From Acanthamoeba castellanii str. Neff (lineage: Eukaryota > Discosea > Longamoebia > Acanthamoebidae): a DNA stretch of 59,696 nucleotides. How positions within the stretch are numbered: the first letter of the stretch is position 1; the number at the start of each line of letters is the position of its first letter. Position numbers and translations under genes: made by a program. Below the pieces are notes generated by a model. That model did no database searches. It was not told where the DNA came from and saw only the letters and a program-made list of their open reading frames with translations. The stretch spans positions 1,064,360 to 1,124,055 of the forward strand of contig NW_004457532.1 in NCBI RefSeq assembly GCF_000313135.1, in the 5' to 3' direction. Shown here in pieces: positions 1-10,800 of this stretch.

Positions 1-987
1 CGTCGCCGACGTCGGCCACGACCTGCGCGGCGAAGAGTGCGTCGACGGTCTGGTTGGCCTGCAGAGCGGCTCGCTCGCGCTCGAGCTCCAGCTCGAGCTG
101 GCGCACGCGGTCCTCCTTCACTCGCTCGCGCTGCAGACGCTCGCGCTCGTCGCGCTCCCGCTTGACCTGCTGGCGCTTGGCCTCGAGGTAGTCGAGGTAG
201 TCGCCCAGGAACCGGCGCACCTCGTCCAGCGAGCGGGTTTCCACGTGCGCTCGGATGTTCTCCACGTCTGCACCAAACGGTTGTCAACACACACACACAC
301 ACCCACACACACACGCACGACCACACACACACACACACACACACAACACGCACGCACCGTCGGCGCCAAAGAGTTCGTAGCCCTCGAAGAAGCGCTTCTG
401 TTCGTCCTTGGACCACTTAACGTCTGCGGGAGGACTGGTCGCCGGCGCGGGGATCGGCTGATTCCCGTTAAGCCGCACTGCCGCGGCCGCCGGCAGATCC
501 GCAGTCTGCTGCGGCTGCGGCTGTGGTTGTGGCTGTGGCTGTGGCTGTGGCTGCGGCTGCATCTGGTGGACCTGGAGCACTGGCGACGTGGGCGGCGACG
601 TTTGTATAATATGCTGCGCCAGTTGCTGCGTCTATTGCAGCCAACAGATATGTTGGCTTTAACGTCATACACTCGGGTATGTAAAAGAAATATTCAAGAG
701 AATTGAATATTATGAAAAATCCTTGCACCTTGGCGAGTTGGATGATTTGGGCGCGGACGGTATCGGGGGTGGAGGAGCCGGTGAGGATCGCGTCGGTGAA
801 GTGCCGTCGGGTGTTCGCGCTCTGAGCCGCCTTGGGGCCGCAGTGCCGCTCCAGCAGCCCCACAACGAAACCCTCCACTACTCGTGTGTGCGCCAGGGTG
901 AGAAACATCAGCACAGGTGCAAACAGACCATAGTCCATACCCTGGTCTGCACATCACGGTGTTGGTCTTACCTTTAGCTTTGTCCAT
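1..987 (-). CDS. SANT/Myb-domain protein with Q/P-rich linker (3' end outside window)
   Basis: Probable nuclear chromatin or transcription factor. Four exons fit: 987-972 (starts MDKAK, donor GTAAG), 877-729, 631-358 and 267-1, with phases that match. The N-terminal exon encodes a helical region (VEGFVVGLLERHCGPKAAQS) I cannot assign. A (PQ)n tract follows, then a SANT-like module beginning WSKDEQKRFFEGYELFGAD. The intron 357-268 splits this module; the next exon continues DVENIRAHVETRS and leads into a long Arg/Glu-rich coiled coil that runs off the left edge. A SANT fold is usual for such W/F-spaced helices; DNA or histone-tail binding is inferred. The intron within the SANT module is an (AC)n microsatellite. 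An alternative start at 938 would give a hydrophobic N-terminus and is less likely, because the GTAAG donor after MDKAK gives a clean frame. Confidence 0.7.
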
Positions 988-1388
988 CTCTCGTGGGTGT
1001 TGCAGGTTTGTTTTGCCCCGCTTCTTTTTCGTTTGCGTGTTCTTTTTTCCTCCATTTCTTAACATTTTTCATTGCCCTGGAAAGAAAACCAAAAGGAAAC
1101 TACTTCTTTCCTAATTTGCACTGACCCTGTCGAAGTTGAGATTTCAGTATTTGCGGGCCAATCTGCACGTGTTTCGCAAGCTGGCTGGGCCATAGAAGGA
1201 GGCCACCAGGCCCTCGACCTGTCCTTTATGAAACATCAGACCACACTTTTCCAGCGTGAGACAACCGACTTTCCGCATCACCTCGCCTTCTGGTTTGCTT
1301 TCTATTTTATGGTCTTGGAACGGTCGATAAGTGAAAGACAGATCACGGCCTAGACCGAGGTGCTTGCCCAGGAACCGGCACGGACAGC
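988..1388. other. Intergenic, about 400 bp
   Basis: Lies between the start of the SANT gene and the stop of the fascin-like gene, both on the minus strand. It should hold the SANT promoter and the 3' UTR of the fascin-like gene. It contains T-rich stretches around 1018-1060. I see no convincing exon, RNA gene or repeat. Confidence 0.5.
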
Positions 1389-2332
1389 TTAGTAGTGGCC
1401 AGGGGGATACTGGCCTGGAGTATTGAAGCCACCGGGGTACGGCGGATAGCCCTGCTGAGGCGGATATCCACCAGCGGCCGCCGGCGGGTAGTAGCCCTGC
1501 TGCGGCGGATAGCCCTGCTGCGGCGGATAGCCACCACCGGGTGCCGGCGGAAAGCCACCGAAGGCAGGTGCATGCTGAGGCCACTGAGGAGGATAGCCAG
1601 CGGGCGCCGGAGGGTAGTAGCTCTGCTGCGGCTGCTGAGACGGCTGAGGATAGCCACCGATCCCAGGCGCAGGGCACTGCGTCGGCTGCGACTGGGGGCA
1701 GTGCGGGGCCTGGTGGCAGGTGGCCACCGGAATGATGTGCCACTTCTCCCAAATGCTGGCGGCCGAGCGATCGGCCACCACCCTGTGGTCCTGCTCGGCG
1801 CACACGTACTTGTCGTGGTGCGAGCGCAAGGCGACCTGTGCGGCAGGCGTTGACACGACGACGAATTAGATGCTCCGCGCCCGCATGTCAAAACACAATA
1901 AAACTGTACCTGTGGGCCGTGGTGCTCAACGCGGAAGTGCTCCCACTCTGCCGGGCTGGAGCGGTCGGCCACCAGCCTGCCCGACGGCTATAGATGAACG
2001 CATAAACAGAAAAATGAGGTTTAGACTGAGGGGTGGCAACGAACAACAACTGAGACAGCAGATCAGGTTGTTGCGAACCCAATTTGTAAAACAATGGATC
2101 ACTTTGGAGGGTCTGGGCCAACAGACAAAAGAGAGGAAGGGGGGTGAGATACCTCGGCACAGAGGTATTTGCCATGGAAGGACTGGAAGGTGGCCTGGCC
2201 GCAGTGGGTGGTGCGCATGGTCCACGTCTCCCACTCTGCGCAGTCGGTCCTGTCGGCCACTACATGGCCAGAAGGCTCGGCGCAAAGGAAGCGGCCGTGA
2301 TATGACTTCAAGTACACCTTCGACTCATGCAT
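1389..2332 (-). CDS. Fascin-like beta-trefoil protein with PYP-rich C-terminal tail
   Basis: Three exons: 2332-2153, 1987-1910 and 1835-1389, giving about 234 residues. The first 140 residues hold three repeats of a fascin-type beta-trefoil pattern: a tyrosine or phenylalanine followed by LCAE or VCAE, then xxxVVADR or LVADR, then an acidic Trp motif (CAEWETW, PAEWEHF, ASIWEKW). Such repeats are typical of fascin-like domains, which bind actin or carbohydrate. The C-terminal 90 residues are Pro/Gly/Tyr/Gln repeats (GYPPQQGYPP) like the tails of annexins and other membrane- or phase-separating proteins. No signal peptide is seen, so a cytosolic or cortical role is inferred. Each trefoil repeat boundary coincides roughly with an intron. 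A TATATAA element lies about 70 bp upstream. The domain family is fairly certain; the ligand is unknown. Confidence 0.75.
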
Positions 2333-2401
2333 GGTTACACACGTCGTGATGTGTTAGAAGAAGGCTTTGCAGAACCTTTGAAGGTGTGGTGGTTTCGTGA
2401 G

Positions 2402-2412
2402 CTTATATAAAA
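2402..2412 (-). promoter_or_regulatory. TATA-box-like element upstream of fascin-like gene
   Basis: Read on the minus strand the site is TTTTATATAAG, 70-80 bp upstream of the ATG at 2332. Position and sequence suit a core TATA box. No other TATA-like site lies between it and the start codon. Confidence 0.4.
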
Positions 2413-2574
2413 GGTTTTTTCCCATACAAACACCATGTACTTTTTTTACTTACCAAACCCACAGCCACCTCGCATGCTTTGTTTTCGAAACCTTTTTGCG
2501 AAACAAATTTTCCCTATGGTGAAATTGCAACACCACTTTATTTTGAGCTAATCGGCGCACGTTGCGTCGCAGCT

Positions 2575-4530
2575 TCAAGGCTGAGGCTTGAAGATCTGCT
2601 GTTGCTGCTGCTGCATCTGGCACCTGGCCGAGCTCTGATAGCTGGCCTGGGAGGCCGAACCGACGTTGGTGCTGCGCTGGACCTGGTGCGCCTGCATCTG
2701 GTTGGTCAGCATCTTGCTGCCGCCCGCGGCCCACGACCCATGCGACACCAGGCCGCCCTCGCACCGGGCCAGATCGCTCACCAGGCTCTGGCAGAACTCG
2801 TCGGCCCGCGACACCGACTCCCTGATCCGATCGCTGGCCCGTTTGATGATCGCCCGCGCCCGTTCCATGTCGCCGCCGCGCGCGACCTCGTTGGCCGCCT
2901 CCATGGCCTCGGCCGCCAGCCACCGGTTGAGCTGCCTGTCGACAGCAACGTCACGGGCCTCGTCGTGGTGGTGGTGGTCCGCGGCTGGCCGCCTGATGAT
3001 CGTGGCCGAGTGCTCCGCCCTGGCGCCCGACCGACCCGTGATCACGTTCGTGTAGGTTACCGTCGTCTTCAGCACCGGCCACTCCGGAGTGTCGGCCTCG
3101 ACGTCGGTTGTCGCGCCGGCGATCGACACATCAACGAGAATGTCGCGCCGCTCCTCGCTCTGGATGTCGCCCAGGGCCACCTCGTACACTCGGCCGGGCT
3201 CGACCTCGGTCGTCTTGAACCGGGTCAGTATGCGGTTGATCCTGACCTGCTCGCCGCCACCGATGGCCTCGAAGGTGACCCTGATGTCCTGACCGACGAC
3301 GCTGAGCAGGCCGCCCAGGCAGTCGGCGTAGGCCTCGGCGATGGAGGGGGTCGAGTTGATGTAGTAGTACATGCCCTGGCCGTGGTCGGCGATCTTCTTG
3401 AGCAGCGTCGCGTCGTGGTCGGTCCCGAACCCGAACGTGTTGATGGTGCACGGCAGCGGCATGTCCTCGCTGGCGGTCGACCTCTTCTTCTCCTCCGCCG
3501 GCGGCGGGGTCGACGGCTTCTTCAGCTGCTCTCCGCTCGCCGCCGGGCTGAGTCCGCCGAAGTCCGCCGGGTTCTGGGCCTGGGCCACCGAGGGCAGCGG
3601 CACGGGCATCGCCCAGTACTGCTGCAGCTGTTGCGGATGAGGTGGTTGCTGCTGCAGCTGTTGCGGACGAGGTGGTTGCTGCTGCTGCTGCTGCTGCTGC
3701 TGTGGTTGGGGCTGATGAGGCGGCAATTGTTGATACTGCTGCTGGGGCGGTAGTTGTTGTTGAAGTAGAGACTGTTGCTGCTGGAGGAGCTGTTGTTGAA
3801 GTAGTTGCTGCTGCTGTTGCTGAAGGAGCTGTTGTTGAAGCAGCTGCTGCTGCGGCAGGAAGGGGTGTTGTGGCCTCTGCATGGGGGGCAGCGGCGCTGG
3901 GGGCTGAAAGGGGGGCAGGAGTCCGGCCGCGTAGGGAGTCCAGCCGCATCGAGGGAGCACGTTGGGCTGGAAGGCGAGGCGGGCGTAGTCGGCGTTGATG
4001 GTGGCCTTGATGATCTCCTCCGCCCGCATATAGCCCACGTTAGCCTGGCCGTCCGTGAACAGCAGCACCGACGCCACCTCGTTCTTCTTCTCCCCGTCCC
4101 GTCGACGCATCTGGTCGACCCCCTCTACGAGGCCGCCGCACAGGTTGGTCGAGCCGGCCCCGACGATGGACTTGACCGCGGCGATGGCCGCCTTGCCCTC
4201 CGCCGTCATGGGCCGCAGGGGGAAATGGTTTGTGACAACGTCGTCGTAGGTCACTACGCCCAGACGATCGTCGCTTCGCAGGTTCGCGACGACGAACTCG
4301 ACGGTGGCCTTGGCCATCTCGAGCCGCTGGCCCGCCATTGAGCCGCTACGGTCGATCACGCAGACCATGTCCACCGCGGCCCGCTCCTCGGCCCGGTACT
4401 CGGGAGCCGCGATCGAGGCCATCACCAGGAACGACGACCGCTTGTCCGCTGCCCCCACCCCCCTCAACTCTGGCGTGCAGACTACCTTGAGCGCCTGGCT
4501 CTCCTCCTTCTTCTTACTATCACACTGCAT
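2575..4530 (-). CDS. von Willebrand factor A domain protein with Q-rich insert inside the VWA fold
   Basis: Single exon of 651 codons starting MQCDSKKKEE. Residues of about 35-165 carry a VWA half with the metal-ion site (VCVIDRSGSMAGQ, a DxSxS motif), a conserved threonine (GAGSTNL) and the strand VLLFTDGQANVG. After a region near residue 190 comes a glutamine-, proline- and leucine-rich stretch of about 130 residues. The fold then resumes with INTFGFGTDHDATLLKKIA, which is the last strand and helix of a VWA domain. A C-terminal region (about 180 residues) resembles the beta-rich and helical portion found after VWA in protist VWA proteins, and the tail is again Gln-rich. No signal peptide or membrane segment, so a cytosolic protein-interaction role is inferred. 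The gene lacks introns, unlike most neighbours. Domain call is firm; function unknown. Confidence 0.85.
   Translation of the reverse strand: MQCDSKKKEESQALKVVCTPELRGVGAADKRSSFLVMASIAAPEYRAEERAAVDMVCVIDRSGSMAGQRLEMAKATVEFVVANLRSDDRLGVVTYDDVVTNHFPLRPMTAEGKAAIAAVKSIVGAGSTNLCGGLVEGVDQMRRRDGEKKNEVASVLLFTDGQANVGYMRAEEIIKATINADYARLAFQPNVLPRCGWTPYAAGLLPPFQPPAPLPPMQRPQHPFLPQQQLLQQQLLQQQQQQLLQQQLLQQQQSLLQQQLPPQQQYQQLPPHQPQPQQQQQQQQQPPRPQQLQQQPPHPQQLQQYWAMPVPLPSVAQAQNPADFGGLSPAASGEQLKKPSTPPPAEEKKRSTASEDMPLPCTINTFGFGTDHDATLLKKIADHGQGMYYYINSTPSIAEAYADCLGGLLSVVGQDIRVTFEAIGGGEQVRINRILTRFKTTEVEPGRVYEVALGDIQSEERRDILVDVSIAGATTDVEADTPEWPVLKTTVTYTNVITGRSGARAEHSATIIRRPAADHHHHDEARDVAVDRQLNRWLAAEAMEAANEVARGGDMERARAIIKRASDRIRESVSRADEFCQSLVSDLARCEGGLVSHGSWAAGGSKMLTNQMQAHQVQRSTNVGSASQASYQSSARCQMQQQQQQIFKPQP
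3640..3860. repeat. Trinucleotide (CTG/CAG-like) repeat coding for polyglutamine
   Basis: Plus-strand GCTGCTGCTG and TGTTGTTGAAG units, coding on the minus strand for runs of Gln with Leu and Pro inside the VWA protein. Imperfect and interrupted, so probably tolerated coding low complexity rather than a recent expansion. Confidence 0.8.
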
Positions 4531-4777
4531 GTTGGACGACCAATATAAAACAAAATTTGGTTTGGTTGGTTGGTAGGTGGTGAGGAGGTAAGGAAGTCAA
4601 GAAGACAATGGTTCGCTTCTCCTCTTGCTCCAGCTTTTATGGCGGGCGTTGGGTACCGTGCACTGAAATGATTCTGGGGTCTGTGTTGCCGCTTTTTACC
4701 TTTCGATGGACGTGGCACGCTGACGTGGCAGCAGCACATTGGGGTTCCTCCCTTGTGGCTCACCGGCTGGGGTGGTC

Positions 4778-7311
4778 TCAATGTTGGTCGTCGTCCTCGT
4801 GCTCCGCTTGGTCGTCGTCAAGGCCTTCACCGTCCGTCGTACCCAAGATCAGGGGAGCGAACACGGCCTGCCAGGCGCCCTCCCAGCTGTCGTCCCACCG
4901 CTCGGGCTCCTCGGCCGTCACGCGCGCCAGCTCGTCCTTGTTCGGGAACTGACGGAACAGTTGCTATTGTGTCGTTGGTCGTTGGTCGTGCCGTGTCGTG
5001 TCAGTCTCGTGATTGTAATGCGTTATGGAGTGGCGAAGGTACGTAGATCTGCTGGCCCAGCTGCTTGCTCGAATCAAAGAGGAGTCCGTTCTCCTGGTGC
5101 TTGACCAGCTCGTCCACGCTGCAGTCCGCGCGTTAGACTCCAGATAAAAACATAATAAACACACAAAGAACAATAACACGTAAATGAATATACATTGAGG
5201 TGCGCGATTGAGGTGCGCACCAGGCGAATTTGTAGGCGCAGACGGGCATGCTACATCCGAACATGTCGACGACCTTCATCGGGAGGTCCATCCCCGACGA
5301 CGACGTGTGGAGCGAGATGCCCAAGTCGCACACGCCTGGAAACACAGAGCACCCGGGTGAGACGACCGAGTCGTCGGCCGAATACCACACACACACGACG
5401 CGGCGCGTACCAAGGAACTTGGGGTAGTTCTCGGCGGTGAGCCACATGGTGATGACCTGCGTGTGGTTCCAGCTCTTCTGCTTGATCAGGTCTAGATAGT
5501 ACTCCTTCTGCGGTCCTTTGCCTGCACGACGACGGTCGATCGGTCGGCGGACCCGAGCAAAGAGCGAAGAGCGAAGGGCGAAGAGCGAAGAGCGAAGAGC
5601 GAAGAGCGAAGAGCGAAGAGCGAAGAGCGAAAGCGAAGAGCGAACACCGCACCGGTAATGACGAAGATGATGTGGGGGAAGGAGTGGTCTTTCCTCTCTT
5701 CGATGATCCGCTCGTACTCATCGATGGCTGCCAGCAGGATGGAGAAGTCCTCGTCCGGCGTCCAGCTCGTCGAGCTCACGATCAGCGCAGGCCTGTCCTC
5801 TGCGTTGCGCCCGTGCCGTGCATTAGAATAGTATAGTATAGTATAGTACTACGAGTGAGGCCCAGGACTCGAGTGTACCTCGCCAGTAGTACTTGGTGAA
5901 GGTGATGGGCTGGCCCTCCTTCTCCTTGCCCTTTTCCTGCTTGTGGGTGAAGAGGGTGTCCGTTGACGAGAGCTTCCTGTTCAGCTTCTCGGCGCACGGC
6001 TTGAACGACTTCTTGAGGTCGCGCGAGGCGAGCAGCTGAACAAGAGACAAGAACACATGTTTGTAATTCAGTACAGTTACAAGATGGCGGCAGCCAAAGG
6101 TCGTCGGGTGCGGTGGGTGCGCGGTACCTCGTGCGCCTCGGCCACGCTTAGTCGCTTGAAGAAGGCAGGCGGCCGATCGTACAGCACATGTGCACTATGC
6201 CATCATGGCTCTATCGATTTAGTGTGTACAACTTCATACATGTTATACGTATTTAAAGAAACATATTGTTTTCTATATTATGACACTGTGTATGATGGAT
6301 GGGTATTAAGAGGAGAGAGGGGAATGTACCTAATGCCCCAGTTGTGTTCGAGTTCGCTCTGCATGGCCGCCGACACGCACAGGTGGGCGTCCCCTCTTCG
6401 GCCGAAGAAGTGTTCGTACCATCGATGGATCTTGACGAGAGGGCTCCCTTGCCCCAGGTTGATCGCCAGAATGCTGCAGGACGAAAAAATAACCGATCAA
6501 CATGCTGTGCTACTACACACGACACACACGACACCCACACACCACCGCACACGACACACACGACACACACACGACGCACCTGTAGCCAAAATTGTGCCAA
6601 TCGATTACAAGCTTGGCGCCGCGAAGCTTGCACACGATGTAGACGATGACCATCGAGGGAATGGCCGGTGGGTTCTGGTGGGATTGGAGAGAGAGAGAGA
6701 GAGAGTGAGCGCTTGAGGCCACGGCCATGTGACCACGAAATCGTTGTACCTGCATGAGGATGAGAGAGGGCTTGCGAATGCCAAAGAGGAGCACCCAGAA
6801 CAGCTGCAGTGTGAGCACGAGCAGCTTGAGGAAGGCGTAGACGACGAAGAGTGGTCGTGGAAACCTGGAGTCACGTAGAGGCACAACACAACACAACACG
6901 AACGTCATTATATGTGGCACACTTGGACTCATGGCTTCATCATTCGCCCACGGCAGCACCAGGTGCGTACCTCCAAGGAAACTGCCATATGCGATGTTGC
7001 GTGATGTTGGGGTGGTGCTCCACCTCGTCCCGCGCTGGCTCACCTGATGGGGAGTAGAAAATGAATTAAATCAAATGAATGTGTGTAGAATGGGTGCCGT
7101 CGTGTAGTGAGCGTGGCAAACCTTCGTAGCCCACGAAGTCCACGTGTACGCCCTTCTCGGCGAACGAGTAGGTGTGGTATTGCATGCGCGGGCTGCGCCC
7201 GATGTCCCCCAACACGAGCACGGCCACACTCGCCTGCTCTGCCCCATCTGCTCGTTCCTGCTCCATATGTTCCCGCAGCACATCGTCCGCGTAGGGCGAT
7301 TCGCTACGCAT
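4778..7311 (-). CDS. ALG1: ALG1, chitobiosyldiphosphodolichol beta-mannosyltransferase
   Basis: ER enzyme adding the first mannose (from GDP-Man) to GlcNAc2-PP-dolichol on the cytosolic face during N-glycan precursor synthesis. Twelve exons fit in frame: 7311-7122, 7043-6971, 6864-6750, 6674-6580, 6473-6330, 6194-6128, 6035-5879, 5799-5653, 5521-5411, 5335-5221, 5118-5043 and 4963-4778, giving about 491 residues (human ALG1 is 464). Family landmarks: [13 protein letters not shown] at the N-terminus, a hydrophobic anchor ([17 protein letters not shown]), [26 protein letters not shown], and the signature [19 protein letters not shown] followed by [15 protein letters not shown]. All exon phases close. 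Most donors begin GTAC or GTGCG. Intron 8 holds a heptanucleotide repeat. Identification is very secure. Confidence 0.95.
5562..5646. repeat. Heptanucleotide tandem repeat (AGAGCGA) in ALG1 intron 8
   Basis: About ten near-perfect copies of a 7-bp unit (gcgaaga in plus orientation), occupying most of the intron between ALG1 exons 8 and 9. A typical intronic minisatellite for this genome. Confidence 0.85.
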
Positions 7312-7827
7312 CTTGCCCTTGACTCAATTCTGTCTTCTGCGATCCGCTCTTGCACAAAAAAATAAAAAACAAGGAAATGATGACGCATCTTTTTCCATTG
7401 CCATGGAAAAATAAGGAAATGATGACAGTGAAATTTTCTCGAAACTGCCACGAAACGTTGGGTCAGGCACAAGTCCCACGGTTTTTTTGATTTTGCACAT
7501 GCATTGGACAGGTCTCAACATGGCAGTGAAGATGATGCTCAGGTGCTTGCAGCTTAAGTGTGTATGCAAGCACCCATCTCTTGAAGGCCCATGCCAACTG
7601 ATCGTTTCGACCGCCAGCAACTTTCAGCTTCAATGAACTGCTCCCCTTTGGCCGCCCTACTAAACCAAACAAAATCCTGGCATTTGTCCTTCAGGAAGAG
7701 GTACTTTGCAGAAAACCTCTTTTCAGTCCTTTACTGTTTCAAGCCTGGCGTCGGTTCGACAGCTTTTTTTTTTTGTTTCTTGTGAGGATCACGCAACTCA
7801 TCCCCCACGGTTTCCCTCACCACCGCG
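7312..7827. other. Divergent intergenic region, about 515 bp
   Basis: Separates the ALG1 start (minus) from the stalked surface protein (plus), so it should hold both promoters. It contains two similar AT-rich patches near 7365-7425 (each with aaggaaatgatga) and a T run at 7766-7775. A related sequence to its last 50 bp reappears beside the pseudogene at 48.2 kb. No coding exon was found. Confidence 0.5.
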
Positions 7828-10800
7828 ATGGCAACCCTCCATCCTCCCTTCCCTCCATTATCATTATGGTCTATGCTAGTGTTAGTAGTAGTGTTGTCTA
7901 TCTTTGGCCAGATTGCGCCTGCCCAAGGTCAGTCCGCTACGCCCAGCCCGTCAGCCTCGCCGCTGGCCTGCGGGGTGCGGGAGTTGGCCAACACCCTGGG
8001 CGTGGAATTTTCCAACTATCTTTGGTTCTACCCCCACCTGCATCGCTTCCGCGTCCAACAGCCCAACTGCCTCATCACCGCCATCACCTTCAAGCTCCAA
8101 AACTATGCCCGTACGGATCATTCCTCTCTGATTTGATTTGATTTGGAACTTATATCAACTCTGATCGGTTCGTCACATCATCGTCGTCATCGACATTGGG
8201 CAGTCCTTACTTCAGCTGAGCTTCGCTACCACGACAACGTCCCGAGTGGCTTTGAAGACGGCTCCATCGGGAAGCCCGGCGAGCTGGTGCCCCAGGGCGA
8301 CCAGTTCCACAACGTGCCCGTCGACAACGGGGACGGCACCTACACCTTCTTCACCACCGCCCAGCCCGGAATCTCCCTGCCCTCGCAGGACCTATACTGG
8401 CTCGTGCTCTCGTTCTCCGATTTCGCTACCGGTAGCTTAATGGGGGTGGGCTGGTCGGTGCAGTCTACCGACGACATCACCTTCGAAGTGATGTACTACA
8501 ACCAGGGGGGGTACAAGCTCCTCGGTGGTCGCACGCCCATGCTCAAGCTGCACGGATGCGCAGACAGGCGCACTCCCTCGCCCACTCCCTCGGCCAGTCC
8601 TTCCCGGGTGTCGACCACGCCGTCCGCGCCGCCCACGCCCAGCGTGTCGGCCTCGCCGCTGGCCTGCGGGGTGCACGACTTGGCCAACACAATGGTCCTT
8701 GAGGACGACGGGCGCGGCTGGCTTCGGTACTACCCTCAGGCGCATCGCCTCCGCACCAACCGGTTCAACTGCATCGTCACCGCCTTCACCATCAAGCTTC
8801 AAGACTATGCCAGTACGTACTCCCCCCCCGCCGTACCTCATTCCTTCGTCCCGCTTTAGCTATGGTACACTCTTCATTGCTAACCATGACTATCACTGTA
8901 ATCGGCATCAACATCATCATTCGGTCAGCCCTTGTATCTGCTGAGCTGCGCTACGACGGCGACCTCAACAACGGCGCTAACCCGATACCCGGCGATCTGG
9001 TGCCCCAGGGCGACCAGTTCCACCCTGTGCCCGTCAACAACGGGGATGGCACCTACACCTTCTACACCACCGCCAGGCCCGGCCTGGTTCTGCCCACGAC
9101 GGATTTCTACTGGCTCGTGGTCTCGTTCACGGTGGACCAGGACTCGGACGGCGTGCTGTTTGGGTGGACTGGGCCGACGAACGATGAGATCACAGTCGAC
9201 TATGCCTTCTACAGCATCTCACCCGGCACATACGAGGTGCGCTCGCAACGGACAGCCAAGCTCAAGCTGCTCGGCTGCTGCGATGCGCTGCCTTCGCCCA
9301 CGGCCTCGATCACTCCCACGCCCTCGCCTTCCCGAGTGTCGGCCTCCCCGACCCCCACCCAGACCCCGAGCTCCACGCCGTCGTCGTCGCCAAGCTCCTC
9401 ATCGACGCCCAGTTCAACGCCCTCGGCCTCGGCCACGCCGTCGTCGTCGCCCAGCGCCTCAGCAACGCCCAGTTCAACGCCCTCGGCCTCGGCCACGCCG
9501 TCGTCATCGCCCAGCGCCTCATCGACGCCCAGTTCAACGCCCTCGGCCTCCGCCTCGCCGTCGCCGTCGCCCAGTGCGTCGCCCTCGGCATCGGCCACGC
9601 CATCGTCATCTCCCAGCGCCTCATCGACGGCCAGTTCAACGCCCTCGGCCTCGGCCACACAATCGCCATCGCCCAGCGCCTCAGTGACGCCTAGTTCAAC
9701 GCCCTCGGCATCGGCCACACCATCGTCATCGCCCAGCGCCTCAGCGACGGCCAGTTCAACGCCCTCGGCATCGGTCACGCCATCGTCATCGCCCAGCGCT
9801 TCATCGACGCCCACTTCAACGCCCTCGGCCTCCGCCACGCCGTCGTCGTCGCCCAGTGCGTCGCCCTCGGCATCGGCCACGCCATCGTCCATCGCCCAGC
9901 GCCTCAGCGACGCCCAGTTCAACGCCCTCGGCATCGGTCACGCCATCGTCATCGCCCAGCGCTTCATCGACGCCCACTTCAACGCCCTCGGCCTCCGCCA
10001 CGCCGTCGTCGTCGCCCAGTGCGTCGCCCTCGGCCTCGGCCACGCCATCGTCCTCTCCCAGTGCCTCGTCGTCGCCATCGATCAGCGGCACAACCAGTGC
10101 GACGCCTTCGCCGGCCTCTCCGTCGGCCACGCCCTCGACCTCTCCGTCGGTCAGCGTTACGCCCAGTGCGACGCCTTCGCCGGCCTCACCGTCGGCCACG
10201 CCCTCTACTTCCCCGTCAAGCAGCGGCACGCCCAGTGCTACGCCATCTCTGGCCTCCCCGTCAGTCAGCAGCACGCCCTCGACCTCCCCGTCGCTCAGCG
10301 GCACGCCCAGTGCGACGCCTTCGCCGGCCTCCCCGTCGCCCACGCCCTCGACCTCCCAATCAGTAAGCAGCACGCCCAGTGCCACGCCTTCGGCCTCCCC
10401 GTCTGTCAGCCGCACGCCCTCGGCCTCCCCGTCGCCCACGCTTTCGGCCACCCCGTCGATCAGCGGCACGACCAGTGCGACGCCTTCGCCGGCCTCTCCG
10501 TCGGCCACGCCCTCGACTTCTTCGTCGATCAGCCGCACGCCCTCGACCTCCCCTTCGATGAGCGTTACGCCCTCAACCTCCCAGTCGCCCACACCCTCGC
10601 GCTCGCCCTCGGGCTCAAACTCGCCCACACCGTCGGTCACCACTAACGTCTCGCGCTCGCGCACTCCCAGACCGACCGCCAGTTCCACGCCGTCGTTCTC
10701 GCCCTCCACATCGCCCTCGCCCTCGGTCTCGCCCACGCCATCGACGTCGCCCTTCGCCCTTCCGGTCGCCATCAAGCCGGGCGAGATCTTCACCAACGGC

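Noticed and set aside
2479..3753. 424-codon plus-strand frame opposite the VWA gene
   Set aside because: No domain content; the minus strand carries a clear VWA with DxSxS motif.
8862..10646. Continuation of the 594-codon frame past 9890 (QRLSDAQFNALGIGHAI)
   Set aside because: The STP pattern continues in the +1 frame; this stretch is an out-of-frame reading of the same repeat.
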